Assembly: GCA_028023455.1 (NCBI GenBank)
Contig: JAQFVV010012441.1
Coordinates: 2,291,911-2,355,910 of the forward strand
DNA length: 64,000 bases
From: Epiperipatus broadwayi
Lineage: Eukaryota; Onychophora; Udeonychophora; Euonychophora; Peripatidae
Reading direction: 5' to 3'
A model generated the notes under the pieces. The model worked only from the letters and a program-made list of their open reading frames with translations, was not told where the DNA came from and did not search any database. Shown here one piece after another: positions 1 through 11,634 of the stretch. Made by a program: the position numbers and the translations under genes. Position 1 is the stretch's first letter. Every line of letters starts with the position of its first letter.

Positions 1-118
1 AGTTAAAAATTCATGATACATGTGGGATAAATAATCTTCATGGTATGCCAGGAGTTTTAGCAGGATTAATAAGTGCTATTGTAGCAGCAGTTGCATCAGA
101 AAGTGACTATGGAATAAG
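1..118 (+). CDS. Rh-type ammonium/CO2 channel, internal exon (5' end outside window)
   Basis: Frame 3 reads without a stop through a segment containing [14 protein letters not shown], the hallmark of tenth-helix regions in Rh glycoproteins (SLC42 family). The His in NLHG corresponds to one of the paired pore histidines that conduct ammonia in Amt/Rh proteins (family knowledge). It is followed by an Ala/Ile/Val-rich membrane stretch. The exon ends at 118 before GTAATA, leaving two bases of a split codon (AG); these join the first base of the exon at 24351 to give Ser. The upstream limit is unclear: bases 1-2 are AG, which could be either coding or a splice acceptor. Rh proteins sit in the plasma membrane of excretory and gill-like epithelia. 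Subtype (RhA/B/C or invertebrate Rh) cannot be decided from this fragment. Confidence 0.93.
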
Positions 119-1979
119 GTAATATACTCAATTCTCTTGAATAAGGATAGATATAATTTCTATAGCATTTATATACATAATCGCTGTATCAGTGGCTTTT
201 AGGAAAATAAAATAATACAATGCAATATCTAGCTGCTCCTGCAGCTGTTATATTTATGTATTATTAGTTGAGTGAAATAATAATACATAAGTTATCAACA
301 GCAATATTTCAATATATATATATATTACTGTCAAATATACTACCAAATATAATCAACTTTTAAAATTTTAGTTTAAATATATTTCCTCACATGATAAACT
401 TATAAGTATTATTCATTATTAAGCTTACCTTCCGATATATATATCAAAGACATGCCAAAACACAGTTAAAAATATAAACAATGTTGATTAATTAAACATA
501 ATAATCAGTTTAGTAAAATTTGTTCATGGCATACTCAGAGTCATACACTTCTAATTTGAATAATTGCATATAATATTCATTTACATATGGTAATTAACTT
601 CAAAAAATACAATTCCTGGCATTCTATTTGTGATAAATATGGATTTTTCAATATATATATTGAATAGAATCATGCCTTTCTAATTTAATTAATAAATACC
701 ATCATCTTGATATGAGGAAAGAATAGATAGATTGATTTAATCTCCAGTGTCATCTGATGATGTCCCTGTTCCTGAATAAAACACTGTATAATTATGAGGT
801 AGAGGTTATTTTATTCTATATATAGGTGGTAATTATTTATTCATTTTCATGTTTGTATATGATTTAATGAATAAAGTTCATTAAGAAATATTATATTTAT
901 AATAGTAGTAACTGTAATATGTTCATCCAAGTAAAAAAATGACTGGTTCCCTCTCCAAGTTACTTGAAGTGCTATTTTTGAATCAATGTATATATTAGGT
1001 AATAACTTACTTTAGCTATTCACCGCAAAACTGTAAGGTATTGGTGTGTCTGGATCATGAATTTTGACATAAAATGTTAGTGTATTTCACATATTTGTAG
1101 ATCATTTTCAATTTCCTGCTATTGCAAAATAACCAATTAAAAACAACTTTGTATTTTACAATAGCTTTACTACTCTACACTATTTGGATAATTTCAAACA
1201 TTTTAGCAGTAGTTTTGCACAATTTAATATTAAAATATTGTTTCATCATGGGTTAAGATATAAAACACACTATCACATAGTAACTACTTTTACTACTCTG
1301 AATGTCACTTGTCATTGAGCCTGCTCATTCTGTCACTGTTCCATATAAGATCAGTTCTGGAGCTCTCACCAATTGCATTGCATATATCTGGAATAAATAG
1401 TGTGCAAGAGGATTACATATTTACATGGTATTCAATTCAAATGGTCATTTGAAAACAAAGTTGTTTTAAAATATTATATTGGTTAATTTTATTACTGTTT
1501 AAAATAATTTATAAAGCACTTAATAAAAGATTGTTAATTTATTAAGCACACTGCTATTATTAATTTTTATTAGTGATCCATTAGACTAGAAGTTATCCAA
1601 CAATGAATAATATTTCTGTAGTATAATTTTACTGTACCACTCTAGGATTGGGTTCTATCCATTTTTAATACTTTGAGGAGGAATGTAATCAAAACATATG
1701 ACCAAATAATAAATCTTTTTCACATATGTTTATGATTACATCCCTCCACAAAAAGTTAATAAGTAAATATAAACCAGTCTCTACCATGAGTGCAAGTGGT
1801 TTAGTGAAAATTACACTATAGAAATATTATTTATTAACAGTGTTATTTTTAAAAATAAGTAATTCATTGTATTTGATAATTTTCAATATTGTTTAAAGTA
1901 ATTTATAAAACACTGTCAAAAGTTAGGTTTTTTAAATTATTGTAAGTAATATTTAATTACAAGTATTATTGTTTATACT
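119..1979. other. AT-rich intron sequence, nothing recognised
   Basis: No protein-like reading frame, tRNA-like box or clear repeat structure was seen on either strand beyond short (TA)n runs near 312-330 and 430-450. Confidence 0.5.
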
Positions 1980-3475
1980 AAACTTAATGTAATTAGAAGG
2001 AATTTAAACACAGACTTTATGCTTCTTACAGATATCTACTCCATATTATAAAACTAATACACATGATCACATACATGCGAAAAAGATAAATCATCTCCAA
2101 TATCCATATTTCGTGCTGAACCAGCATTCATCAGCTGGTCCAGATCATCATTTACCACACACATATACAATCAGTGCTCCCAGTTTATGTTAAGATAGGA
2201 AATATTCAAACTTTAATGGACAAGCTTCAATCTTCCCATCCTCCAACTCTTCAGCCATCCATCTCAATGAAAATCTGATGATTGAACAATCAAACCCCAT
2301 GTTCATACCAATCTTATTATCATACTCATGCTGATTTTAAATCACTCGTAACCCTCATGTATAGGTTCTTAATATGTCCATTTAAATACATAGAAGAGGG
2401 ATGGCAGAATACAAACTGTATGTGTAATATTTAATTACAGGTATATTATCTGTACTGAACTTAATGTAATTAGAAGGAAATGAACTCAGACCTTTCAAGA
2501 TCCCTGTAGTTATCCACTTCATCTTACACAACTGATACCCATGACCACATTCATGTGAAAAAGATAAATGATCTCCAATATATGTATTTATCCTGAACCA
2601 GCACTTTCAGTTGATTCAGATCATCATCTTCCATATATATATAAACAGTGCTGATAATAAAATTGGCATCAACAAAAGCTTTGTGCTTTCCATCATCAGA
2701 TTTTTAATGATACGAATGGCTGAAGAGTTGGAGGATGGAGAAGAGACCAACCTGACCATTAAAGTTTGAAGATTTGCTATCTTAATATAAACTGGGCACT
2801 GATTATAAGTGTGTCAAAGATAATGATTTGGACTAACTGATGACTGCTGATTTAGTACAAAACATGAAATATGTATATCAGAGAACATTTATCTTTTTCA
2901 CATGAATGTAGACATGTGGGTCTGTTGTATAAGATTGAATGGATAGCTATAGGGATCTTGAAAGTCTAAATTCAAATCTCTTCAAATTATGTTAAGTTTA
3001 GTATAGACAATATACTTGTGATTAAATATTACATATTCAGCCTATATTCTGCCCATCTCTCTTGTATGTATTTAAATGATATATTAAGGCCTATATGTGA
3101 AAAGTCAGAGTGACTTAAAGTGAACATGGGTATGACAATAAGATTGTCATCAGCAAGGGCTTTGAACATTCCATCATTAGATTTTCAATGACATGGATGG
3201 CTGAAGAATTGGAGGATGGGGAAGATTTAAGCCTGGGCATTAAAGTTTGAAGATTTGCTACCTTAATATAAATTGAGCATTGATTATATATGTGTGGGGG
3301 AGATGATGATCTGGACCAATTGATGATTGCTAGTTCAGCATGAAATACATATATTGGAGATCATTTATCTTTTTAGCATATATGTGAATCAGTTGTATAA
3401 GAAGATGGAGTGGATAGCTGTAGGGAATTTGAAAGTCAGAATTCAAATCCCCTCTAATTACAATATTATAAGTAA
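1980..3475. repeat. Large imperfect palindrome: inverted dimer of a SINE-like unit
   Basis: The left arm (about 1980-2655) recurs in reverse complement in the right arm (about 2665-3475). Both ends carry the same sequence: ATGTAATTAGAAGG on the left and CCTCTAATTACAAT on the right. Each arm holds two copies of a unit of about 340 bp containing GAAAAAGATAAATGATCTCC-like and CCTCCAACTCTTCAGCCATC-like segments. In the forward copies the unit ends with a tRNA-like tail carrying a B-box-like GAATTCAAATCCC (about 3437). Further copies lie at 27715-27830 and 62700-62990. The arms are diverged, so the structure is old. Confidence 0.75.
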
Positions 3476-5400
3476 CTTATTTTAGAAAATAAATAATGTG
3501 AGGCTACCACTTATATTTATATTTATTGATTTATTGCTTAAATTGATTCTGTCTTTTTGCTAGCATATATGCATTAGTATTTTAGTTAATTAATGGAAAT
3601 TAATAGATTTATATTAAATTCTGTCTTTATTTTGGAAAAAATCTACATTTTAAATTTGAAACCAGAAAAATTCCTTTAATATATTAGTACATATAAATCA
3701 TAATAAAAATATGTTTTAAGGATTCTTTAAAGTATTATATTGGATAATTTTTAATATTGTTTAAACTAATTTATAAAGCACTTAATAAAAGATTGTTAAT
3801 TTATAAGTTACTCTGCTATTATTTTTAAAAGTAATTTATTGCGTTGGATAATTTATATAGCACTGTAGAAAAGTTAGCTTTTTAAAAAAATTATCGTAAG
3901 TCAACATATTTTAGAAGATAACTATTGCTCGTTTTGTTTTTTATTATTGATTTATTGCTTAAATCGACCTATCTTTTTATTACCATATATCCATTAGTAT
4001 TTTAATTAATAAAAAGAGTTAATTTTGTCATCATTTAAAAAAATCTATACTATTGCATATTTGGGAAATCAAATTTTCTTTTAAAATTAGTTGCATAAGC
4101 TTATGGTTAAGACCTATAGAGGGCCCTACCTTTGCATTTTCAACTGCACATGCTTTAGGTTTATTGCCTTAGTGTATTACTTAAATTACATTTTCTTTTT
4201 TAAAAGATATATGGATGCGTTTACAATTGGGGTTTCATTTTAAGTATACAAATTGTGCATAAAAGAGAATGTGATGATAAATTACCAAAATTTTTAGGAA
4301 GTATCATAAAGCAAAAGTTCATCGCCTATAAAATTTTCTACAAAAAAAAGAACAACAAAAGAATATCATGAAAGATTCATCAAGATTGGTACAATATTTG
4401 TTGAGTATAAACTAACAAACAGAAAAATAAACGTTCACATTCATATAATATGTATATGCAAAGATAGTAAAATTTCTATAGATTGCATAAATTAAAATTA
4501 ATTTTATAATTGTTACAGATTTATATGATGGTTAATTATTTATTTAAATGTTCATTTAAAAATGAGATTATTCTAAAATATTTTGATTAAAAGCTCTGTT
4601 TGTCTATTAGCATTAAGCAGATACAAAGGAGGCTTTAATTAAATTACTATTAAAATTACGTTCAACTATAGTATCAATTTGAATATTGTTAATGTGTTTA
4701 AATGCAAATTGCACTCATGTATTTGATGGGACCTCAAATAATTTCTAGACAACTTATGATAATAATTATGACAGAAACACATGACCAGCAGAATGATCAA
4801 TTACTACTGCTTGTTGATATAAAAAATGTTACAATTAACGTTATTTAAAATATGGATTTACATAATGTTGTTATATATATACACCAGACAGATTTTAGCA
4901 CATTTTATTACAAATATAAACTTTAAGATTATTAACCATATCCTATCCAAAGTAAAATAGAAATCAAACCTATCATGATATATGCCCTTCATACTCACAT
5001 TAAGTATGACTGATGACTAAAGACCTGCCAATTACTTCTGCATTACTGATGTAAGAATAATATATATGAATGATTGTGAATTAACATATTTACACTTTCA
5101 ATATGTATTTATATTTTTGAAGATACATGAATATGAAGTTGAGTTGCTATTCCGGTATACTTTAACCTTAGAACCCCTTATGAGTTAATGTGTTGTCAAA
5201 ACACATGCCTAATGACAGAAGAATTGTCTGTTATATTATGAAAAAAGTTATATATACAATAGAGTGCATTACATTACAATCCACTTATTGTTTATATGTC
5301 ATTTCTATAATAATTTTTATGATAAATTTAACTTGAGAAGCTTGAAGTCAAGGAAAATAATGTTTTAGAAATTTAACATGCACTCAAATTCTTTTTGTTT
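3476..5400. other. AT-rich intron sequence, weak repeats only
   Basis: A short block near 3720-4020 (GTTTAAACTAATTTATAAAGCACTTAATAAAAG and what follows) resembles sequence at 1490-1560 and 1890-1950, so a diverged local duplication is likely. No gene-like feature was seen. Confidence 0.4.
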
Positions 5401-5403
5401 CTT

Positions 5404-5635
5404 TCTGTCATATATGTATGTATATAAGTAGATAGATAGATAGATATATAGATGACAGACAGACATATAGATAGATAAATAGATAGATGGATGGATATAT
5501 ATAGATAGATGGTAGATATATAGATAGTTGGATGGATGAATGAATAGCTAAATAGATGGATGGATCAATGGATAGTTAGGTAGACAGACAGACAGGAAGG
5601 AATATAAACAGATAGTCAGATAGATAGATAAACAA
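5404..5635. repeat. GATA/GACA/GGAT compound microsatellite
   Basis: Tandem tetranucleotides (TAGA)n, (CAGA)n and (GGAT)n run for about 230 bp with many interruptions. Confidence 0.9.
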
Positions 5636-5899
5636 TAAATTAAATAAAAATAACTTGATATTGAAAACAGCACTAAAAATTATGAAAGTGTTACAATATT
5701 TTCTATATTCATTAATATTATTTCCATTATCATTATTATTATCAACATCATTATCATTCATCAAATTACATTTATGCAGTAACACCTGACAGGTATAAAT
5801 ATTTAATTTTTTCTATTGATTAAAAATATAGAAATTCAATAACAAAAAAAAATAGATTTTTAGTTATACTATTTATGCAGTTTTTACCAAATCTTGTAT

Positions 5900-7480
5900 T
5901 ATGATTCACATAATTTTCTCTAGTAAGTAGATAACTTCATCTGGTTTTCCAGAACAAATTTCTGTTTCTCCATAAGGAATAATTTGTGTAACTATATTGG
6001 AATTTATAGATGATAACTGACGAATAATTTTGACAAAAGACAAACTTCAAATTCTTCATCATCTATTGGTATCTGTTTTATTTATTCATCATCTTGCTTA
6101 ATGTCAAAAAAAAAGTTTTTTAGATGTTACAGGATCCATTACCAATGTCACTATAGTTCTGATTGCGATTATCTCTTTTATCTAGTGCACTTGTCACTTC
6201 TTACTTGTCAATCACTAAATGATTCTCTATTTTTGGAACACTTTTATTTTGTAGATTTTGATTGATCAACTTGTTTGAACATTAATCAATATTTTGGGTA
6301 ATCTGTTCTATCATTAGTGCAGAAACAAGTATATTACTAAGACTCACTTAGGATCTTCTGCATTTTCTGCATCATTTTTATTGTAGACTTTAGAATCTAT
6401 AACAATTTTAAATTCATCTACAATATTTACTTCCATTTTGACTCATCTACAATACCTTCTGCAGTTACTTTTAATTAAACTTTGTTTCATCTCTGGCTTT
6501 CACATTCACATTACTTTCATCCATGGTTTCCAGGTTAATGTTTAATTAATCCTATTCAAGTTATATATAGAGCTCGCAAAATAAGTTCTTAACAAGCCTT
6601 GATTAACAAGAATATCCTCAACTCCAGACTGCTTTCTGCTTCTGGTGTCATCTGGGGTTGAGGATATTCTAAAAGCTTGTTAAGAGCTTATTTTGTGAGC
6701 TCTATATATAACATTTGTAAATTCAAGCTTATTGAGTTAAGTCATGTGATATCTGACTTGATTTTTTTTGTCAGTTTTTGTCTTCCTATTCATACATTCA
6801 TTTATGTTTTTCATCACAATCTCCATTACTTTTTTCTTTTTATAAATCATTCATAGATATAACCATTAATAAAATGTCATGAAAATCCTCAAATAGTACA
6901 CTCAATTATCTTCAATATAATTTGCTTCATTTAAAGTATTCAAATTGAGTTTGTCTTCATTATCTGGAACATTGAGTTTAGATTTATTTATACTAGATCC
7001 ACCAGATTTGAATTTTTATATGAAGATTTCATCTATTTTACATTCTCCAGTCTTATTATTTTCATACTCTCCTGTTTTATGATATTTTTCTCCTCTTTCT
7101 GCCTCATTCTTTTTTAAAATTTGTTCTCATTTTTTTTTCTTATCAGCTTGTATTTACTATTTTTTTTGTTTCCAGTATTTTATGAATATTTCCTTTCTTT
7201 GTGACCAATATTTTTTCCTCCCTTGTATTTTTTCTTTATTAATATATAACACATATTATCAATCTTTTTCTTACATTCTATTTCTTTACCCATTTTTTTC
7301 CTGTAATTGTTTTTTTCCTAACATCTCCTTTTTTTGGACATTGATCTTTCTCATCATCTATTTTCTTTAACATTCCTTAATGTTTTTACTTTCTATTTTC
7401 ACACATTTTTCTAAATATTTCATCCATACTTTTAATAATTATAGTGAATTGTTCACAAAAATATCTAATTAGTTATTTCC
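5900..7480 (-). pseudogene. Decayed coding-like tract for a highly charged protein (unrecognised)
   Basis: Read on the minus strand, several stretches look protein-like between stops. Examples are KFKSGGSSINKSKLNVPDNE, NIHKILETKK, KKNEAERGEKYHKTGEYENN and IDSKVYNKNDAENAEDPK. They are rich in Lys, Glu, Asp and Asn. Stops and frame changes are frequent, and the tract is interrupted by the fold-back insertion at 6559-6783. I do not recognise a family. AT-rich DNA readily yields Lys/Asn-rich translations, so this could be composition alone. Confidence 0.25.
6559..6783. mobile_element. Small fold-back insertion with 9-bp target duplication
   Basis: The perfect direct repeat TCCTATTCA flanks it at 6550-6558 and 6784-6792. 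Inside, TTATATATAGAGCTCGCAAA pairs with its counterpart near 6680-6715, and GAATATCCTCAACTCCAGA pairs with TCTGGGGTTGAGGATATTC, giving nested hairpins. The outer part (GCTTATTGAGTTAAGTCATG and GATATCTGACTTGATT) is shared with the larger fold-back at 38665-39190, so the two belong to one family. Confidence 0.8.
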
Positions 7481-7565
7481 TAATAAAGTTGCAATTTTAT
7501 TTCTACTAATTTCATCTTTTGTGATAAACTGTAAAGTTTATGAAAGAACTGGTGACTATCTTTTC

Positions 7566-8583
7566 ACTTTAGTCTAATCATATTGCAAGAATTATTAGAT
7601 GAAAATAAGAAAGAACTTGGAATAAATGCTAAAAAGACTTAAATCATGTTCACTGGCATGAAGTAAAAGAAGTCAACCCCTATAAATATTTTGGTCATAT
7701 TATTAATGCAAATGGAAACATATTGTATGGTATTAATTATAGAATCAATCTTTGATGAAATGTTTATGATAGAAATATATTAATATTAAATAGAAATATG
7801 CTTATGTTTTGAAGAGGAAAATTTTTAATAGGTGTATTTTATTAATTCTTATTTATGGATCTAAAATTAACATAAGAGAAATACAGAGATTTCTGATCAC
7901 TTACTGATGAAGAGATATATGTTAAAAATAACAATAAGAAATCTGTAACAAAATATATACATGAATAGAGCTAATAAGTATCATTGACATCATTGAAAAA
8001 ATTAAGAGTCTAAAATGAAACTGGACTGAACATAAAGAGATGATAATACATGGACAATTTAAGTCATACACTGAATAATATGGAGAGATGCATGTTGGGA
8101 ATGATATTGAAGCGAAATAGTTGAGGAAAGAACAAATACCATTGACATCATTGAAAGAATTAAGAATCTGAAATGGAACAGGACTGGATATATTGCTAGA
8201 AGAACTGATAATACATAGACAGTTGAAGTCTTATACTGAATAATATGAATAGATGCAGTTGGGAATGAGGTCAAAATGAAATAATTAAGTGAAAGAACAA
8301 ATACCATTAATATCATTGAAAGAATTAAGTAATTGAAATGGAACTGGATTGGACATATTGCTAGAAATGTTGATAATGGATAGACAGTAAAAATTGTAAA
8401 TTGGATCATAAGAGATTTTAAAAGACCTAGAATGAAGCTATGTGAGGTAGATAAATGAAATAAGGAAGTTTTCTGATATGTTGTGGAAAAGGGAAACTAA
8501 AAGTGGAATAACTGGATTAAGTTGGGGAGATCTTCATCCTGCAGTGGAACAATAATGGTTGAAAATAATGATGGTGATAAATT
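7566..8583 (+). mobile_element. Decayed RTE-like LINE, 3' part of the reverse transcriptase ORF
   Basis: Frame-broken translation gives ELLDENKKELGINAKKT, IMFTGMK, then KYFGHIINANGN, WNWIGHIARNVDN and IRKFSDMLWKRETKSGI. This is the order seen after the catalytic domain of RTE-type LINEs: a KT.xM block, a YLG/F-G-H-I block, a W-x-G-H-x-A-R block and a terminal Trp/Arg block. The last about 60 bases (GTTGGGGAGATCTTCATCCT, GCAGTGGAACAATAATGGTT) match the element end at 53565-53630, so the two share a family with a TGATGATG-type tail. Many stops: dead. Confidence 0.75.
7976..8465 (+). repeat. Three tandem copies of about 158-165 bp inside the LINE remnant
   Basis: The phrase CATTGACATCATTGAAAGAA recurs at about 7982, 8140 and (mutated) 8305. 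Following sequence is shared, including CTGGACTGAACATA-like and GAACTGATAATACATAGACA-like segments. The unit covers the W-x-G-H-I-A-R coding block, which is thereby triplicated. Confidence 0.8.
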
Positions 8584-8658
8584 GTAAATTATATTTCCTT
8601 CATACAAATTACAATTATATTGTGTTGTGATTTTAAAAGCCATGTGTATTTAATACTT

Positions 8659-8869
8659 AAGTATAATAATGTTCAAGGTTAAATGAGTTTGTAAGTAACC
8701 ATTAAAAACAGTCAACACTTAGACAATATCAATAACAATCAACAATTTCAAATTGTTGTTGAGGCAATCTCCTTTTAATACCTTTATTGTTAAAAAGAGA
8801 TTGCTTTTCACAAAATTGTTGTTTGTTATTGATATTGGAACTGCTAAGTGTTGAGTGGTTTTTAATGAC
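8659..8869. mobile_element. Small fold-back insertion with 12-bp target duplication
   Basis: The perfect 12-bp direct repeat TATTTAATACTT is at 8647-8658 and 8870-8881. Inside, the left arm (ACCATTAAAAACAGTCAACA, CTTAGACAATATCAATAACA) pairs with the right arm (AAATTGTTGTTTGTTATTGA, TATTGGAACTGCTAAGTGTT). An inner stem GGCAATCTC/GAGATTGC surrounds a T-rich loop. It is built like its neighbour at 9217-9451, but I see no convincing ribozyme core. Confidence 0.8.
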
Positions 8870-9216
8870 TATTTAATACTTGTATGTAAGATAGGTATAA
8901 TTACATATCCATTTCAAAATTTTGAATCAATTAATATGTATTATAAATACAAAACCATATATATTTATCTCTGTTATGCAAATTTTAAAGAGTGTGGTTT
9001 TTATATTAATTACAATTAATTTTGAAGCATATATTAAATTTTCTCATGATTTGATATATATATATATAATAAATGTTAATTATTGCAAAGTCTTAAAAGT
9101 GGTTCTATAATCTTCCATATCTCACACAAGAGTTCAATAAGCATAATTAGGATTGTGTGTAAAAAATACTAATTACATTTTAAAAATAATGTAAATAATA
9201 GGGACTTTCTAATTTA

Positions 9217-9451
9217 CCATATAATACTAAATTGTCCAAGCACTTTACTACTGTTACACAATGCTTTATTTACCACCCTTTCTTACAGTTTACAGTTTCG
9301 ATTGCCTGAGCAATTTTCTTCAGAACTTTATATCTCCTAAATTGTAAGAAAGGGTGTTAAATAAAGCATTGGGTATCAGTAGTAAAGTGCTTGGACAATT
9401 TAGTATTATGTGGTATACATTTGGCAATGCAATAAGAAAGAGTAGCTATCA
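9217..9451 (-). mobile_element. Fold-back insertion with 14-bp target duplication and a hammerhead-like core
   Basis: The perfect 14-bp direct repeat GACTTTCTAATTTA is at 9203-9216 and 9452-9465. Long arms (AATACTAAATTGTCCAAGCA with TGCTTGGACAATTTAGTATT) bring the ends together. An inner stem pairs CCCTTTCTTACA (9276-9287) with TGTAAGAAAGGG (9345-9356). On the minus strand the apex reads CUGAAGA, a hairpin, then GAAAC (see the ncRNA entry). Long target duplications fit target-primed reverse transcription rather than a DNA transposase. Confidence 0.8.
9291..9323 (-). ncRNA. Hammerhead-ribozyme-like core in the fold-back
   Basis: On the minus strand, CTGAAGA (9323-9317) is followed by a 5-bp hairpin ATTGC-TCAG-GCAAT, then C-GAAAC (9299-9295) and TGTA. 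The hammerhead consensus is CUGANGA, stem II, GAAA, minimal stem III, then a UH cleavage site. The nucleotides agree and UGUA would supply UA. The element's inner arms would form the outer stem I. Self-cleavage is inferred, not shown. Confidence 0.55.
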
Positions 9452-10520
9452 GACTTTCTAATTTATATGTTGCGTAAGGAATAGTTGTTGCAAATTGGAA
9501 TTTATCTGAAACAACTAAGTTTTAATTGAAACATATGTAATGGGAGAGTTTGATTATCTTATATTATAATAATATGTCATCATTCTAATTGTGCTAAATT
9601 TAAAATTTTCTAATATTAAAATTCTCATAGATTATGATTAATTTCAGTGCATGTATTAAAATTATGTATGTACTGCATTTATAAATACACTAAAACATTT
9701 TGTAATAAAAACAGAAGTACACATATTTAAACAAATTTTGGTATGCAAAATATGTTAATTAGTTGGTAGAGCGACCTACTTTTTATTACTATTTTTCCTT
9801 TAGTATATGATCTTTTATTAAAATGAACCTTTATTGTCTCTGCATAAAATAATGTGTTTAACATCTACTCTAATTTGTTTGTGTAAAATACAATCTTGTC
9901 AAGTACAGATTTCCAAGTTTTAAAAATAAAATATATCAATATGTAAATTAATTATAAACACATATATTACCACTGTGTTGGTTAAAAACCAAATATTTTA
10001 AAATTATTTCATGAAACTGACGAATGGTTTACCAAAATAGATGTCCTATAATAATTTTAAATTGCTTATTTTATGTTTTGATAATAGTTGATATTAATTA
10101 TTTCCGATCTTTAAATATTTATATGCCATTTCCTTTTATTAATTAAAGTTATTATATTTATATAAAAACGTGTATTTTATCATAATTTTTTTTCCTGCCT
10201 TTTTATTTGTTAGTCGGCAATAATTTACTAAAAGAACTTTAGTATTGATTGATTCTACTAAACTTGAATGTGCAATTAATTGATTAGAAAAAGAAAACAG
10301 AAATAGTTTTATTTTTATCTTACTTCTTTTATTCAATAAATTATATATTTATGGCGTACTTTTGAATTAAAAGTTTGAAATATTCATTTAACCTTAAGCT
10401 TAGTATTTTTTTTTTTTTTTTTACAAAACAGTAAACAAACAGAAATGCTACAATAATCGTTACAGTTTTATATATCTCAAAACTTTTTTGATAACTTATA
10501 TAATGTCAGATGATAATAAT

Positions 10521-10700
10521 AAAACAAAACACTGGAATTAATTATACAATTTTCAATATACCAATACATAGTAAATAACAGCTATAGTTAGATAATGGCA
10601 TGTTAAAAATGTAATTATGTTATAAGCTAGCTATAGTTGTTATTCATTTATTTATATATTAGTATATTGAAAATTGTGGAATTAATTAGTGCTTTGTTTT
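10521..10700. mobile_element. Small fold-back element (MITE-like)
   Basis: AAAACAAAACACTGGAATTA and the following ATTATACAATTTTCAATATA pair with TATATTGAAAATTGTGGAAT and AATTAGTGCTTTGTTTTC at the other end. An inner CAGCTATAGTTAG also pairs with CTAGCTATAGTTG. The arms are about 70 bp with mismatches. I could not fix a target-site duplication. Confidence 0.65.
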
Positions 10701-11634
10701 CCTATATTTATATATATATACACACACACAAAAGCATAGTGATTTGTCCAGGGCTCTGATTGACTTGGGGAAAAAAGGCATAAAATTGCCATATTATGTT
10801 GCTGCAAAATTTACTACAACAATTTTGTATTGATTAGAAATTTTGGTACCGATATAGTACGTTCTTGACGCCATTTTGAATTTTATAACTTACCCAAACT
10901 CCCTGCTGACACATTCAAGCGATAAATGACATCGATTATCAACATGGAGTTTCAAAAAATGTTGGTTACAAAATCGCAAATTTCATTATTAATTAAAAAA
11001 TCAAAATGCAAAGTTTGCAATTGTCATTGAGTATTTAAAAATCAAAATCCTAATTTTGATCAATATTTAACATTTAATAAAAAAAAGAAATCAAATAATG
11101 TGAGTAAATACTTTGCATTAATATACATTATCACAATTTACATAAATCTTTTAAAAATCAAAATGCAATTTATGTTTGTTATATGCCTATGAAAGAAATC
11201 AAAAGGCAATTTATGTTTTCTACTTTAAAAAAAAAAACCTATTTTTCATTAGTATGCCAAAAGATTATAACTTATAAAATATGAAATACAGCATATTATT
11301 TTTACAAATAATAGAATTTTAGTTTTTTTTTATCAGAAATTCTTTTTTTGCTACTGTTGATTACTTAAAGGTTTTTATTTTTTTTAAAATTAATATAAAC
11401 TCCATAATCTTATCAATATTGTTTTTAGTAGTTAGCTAATATGTATTTAAGTGGTATATGCCCTTATGTTAAACCACTGAACATCATATGATCATTTATG
11501 TTAACCGAAAACTAGTTCAAGATTTTTTTTTCAATAGTCTGTTTCTTAACTAGAAGATAAAGAACCTGGATTAATTTAAATTGGTTAGATGATTACAAAT
11601 ACATTAAATTTAAAAATAAAGTTCTAATAAAAAT

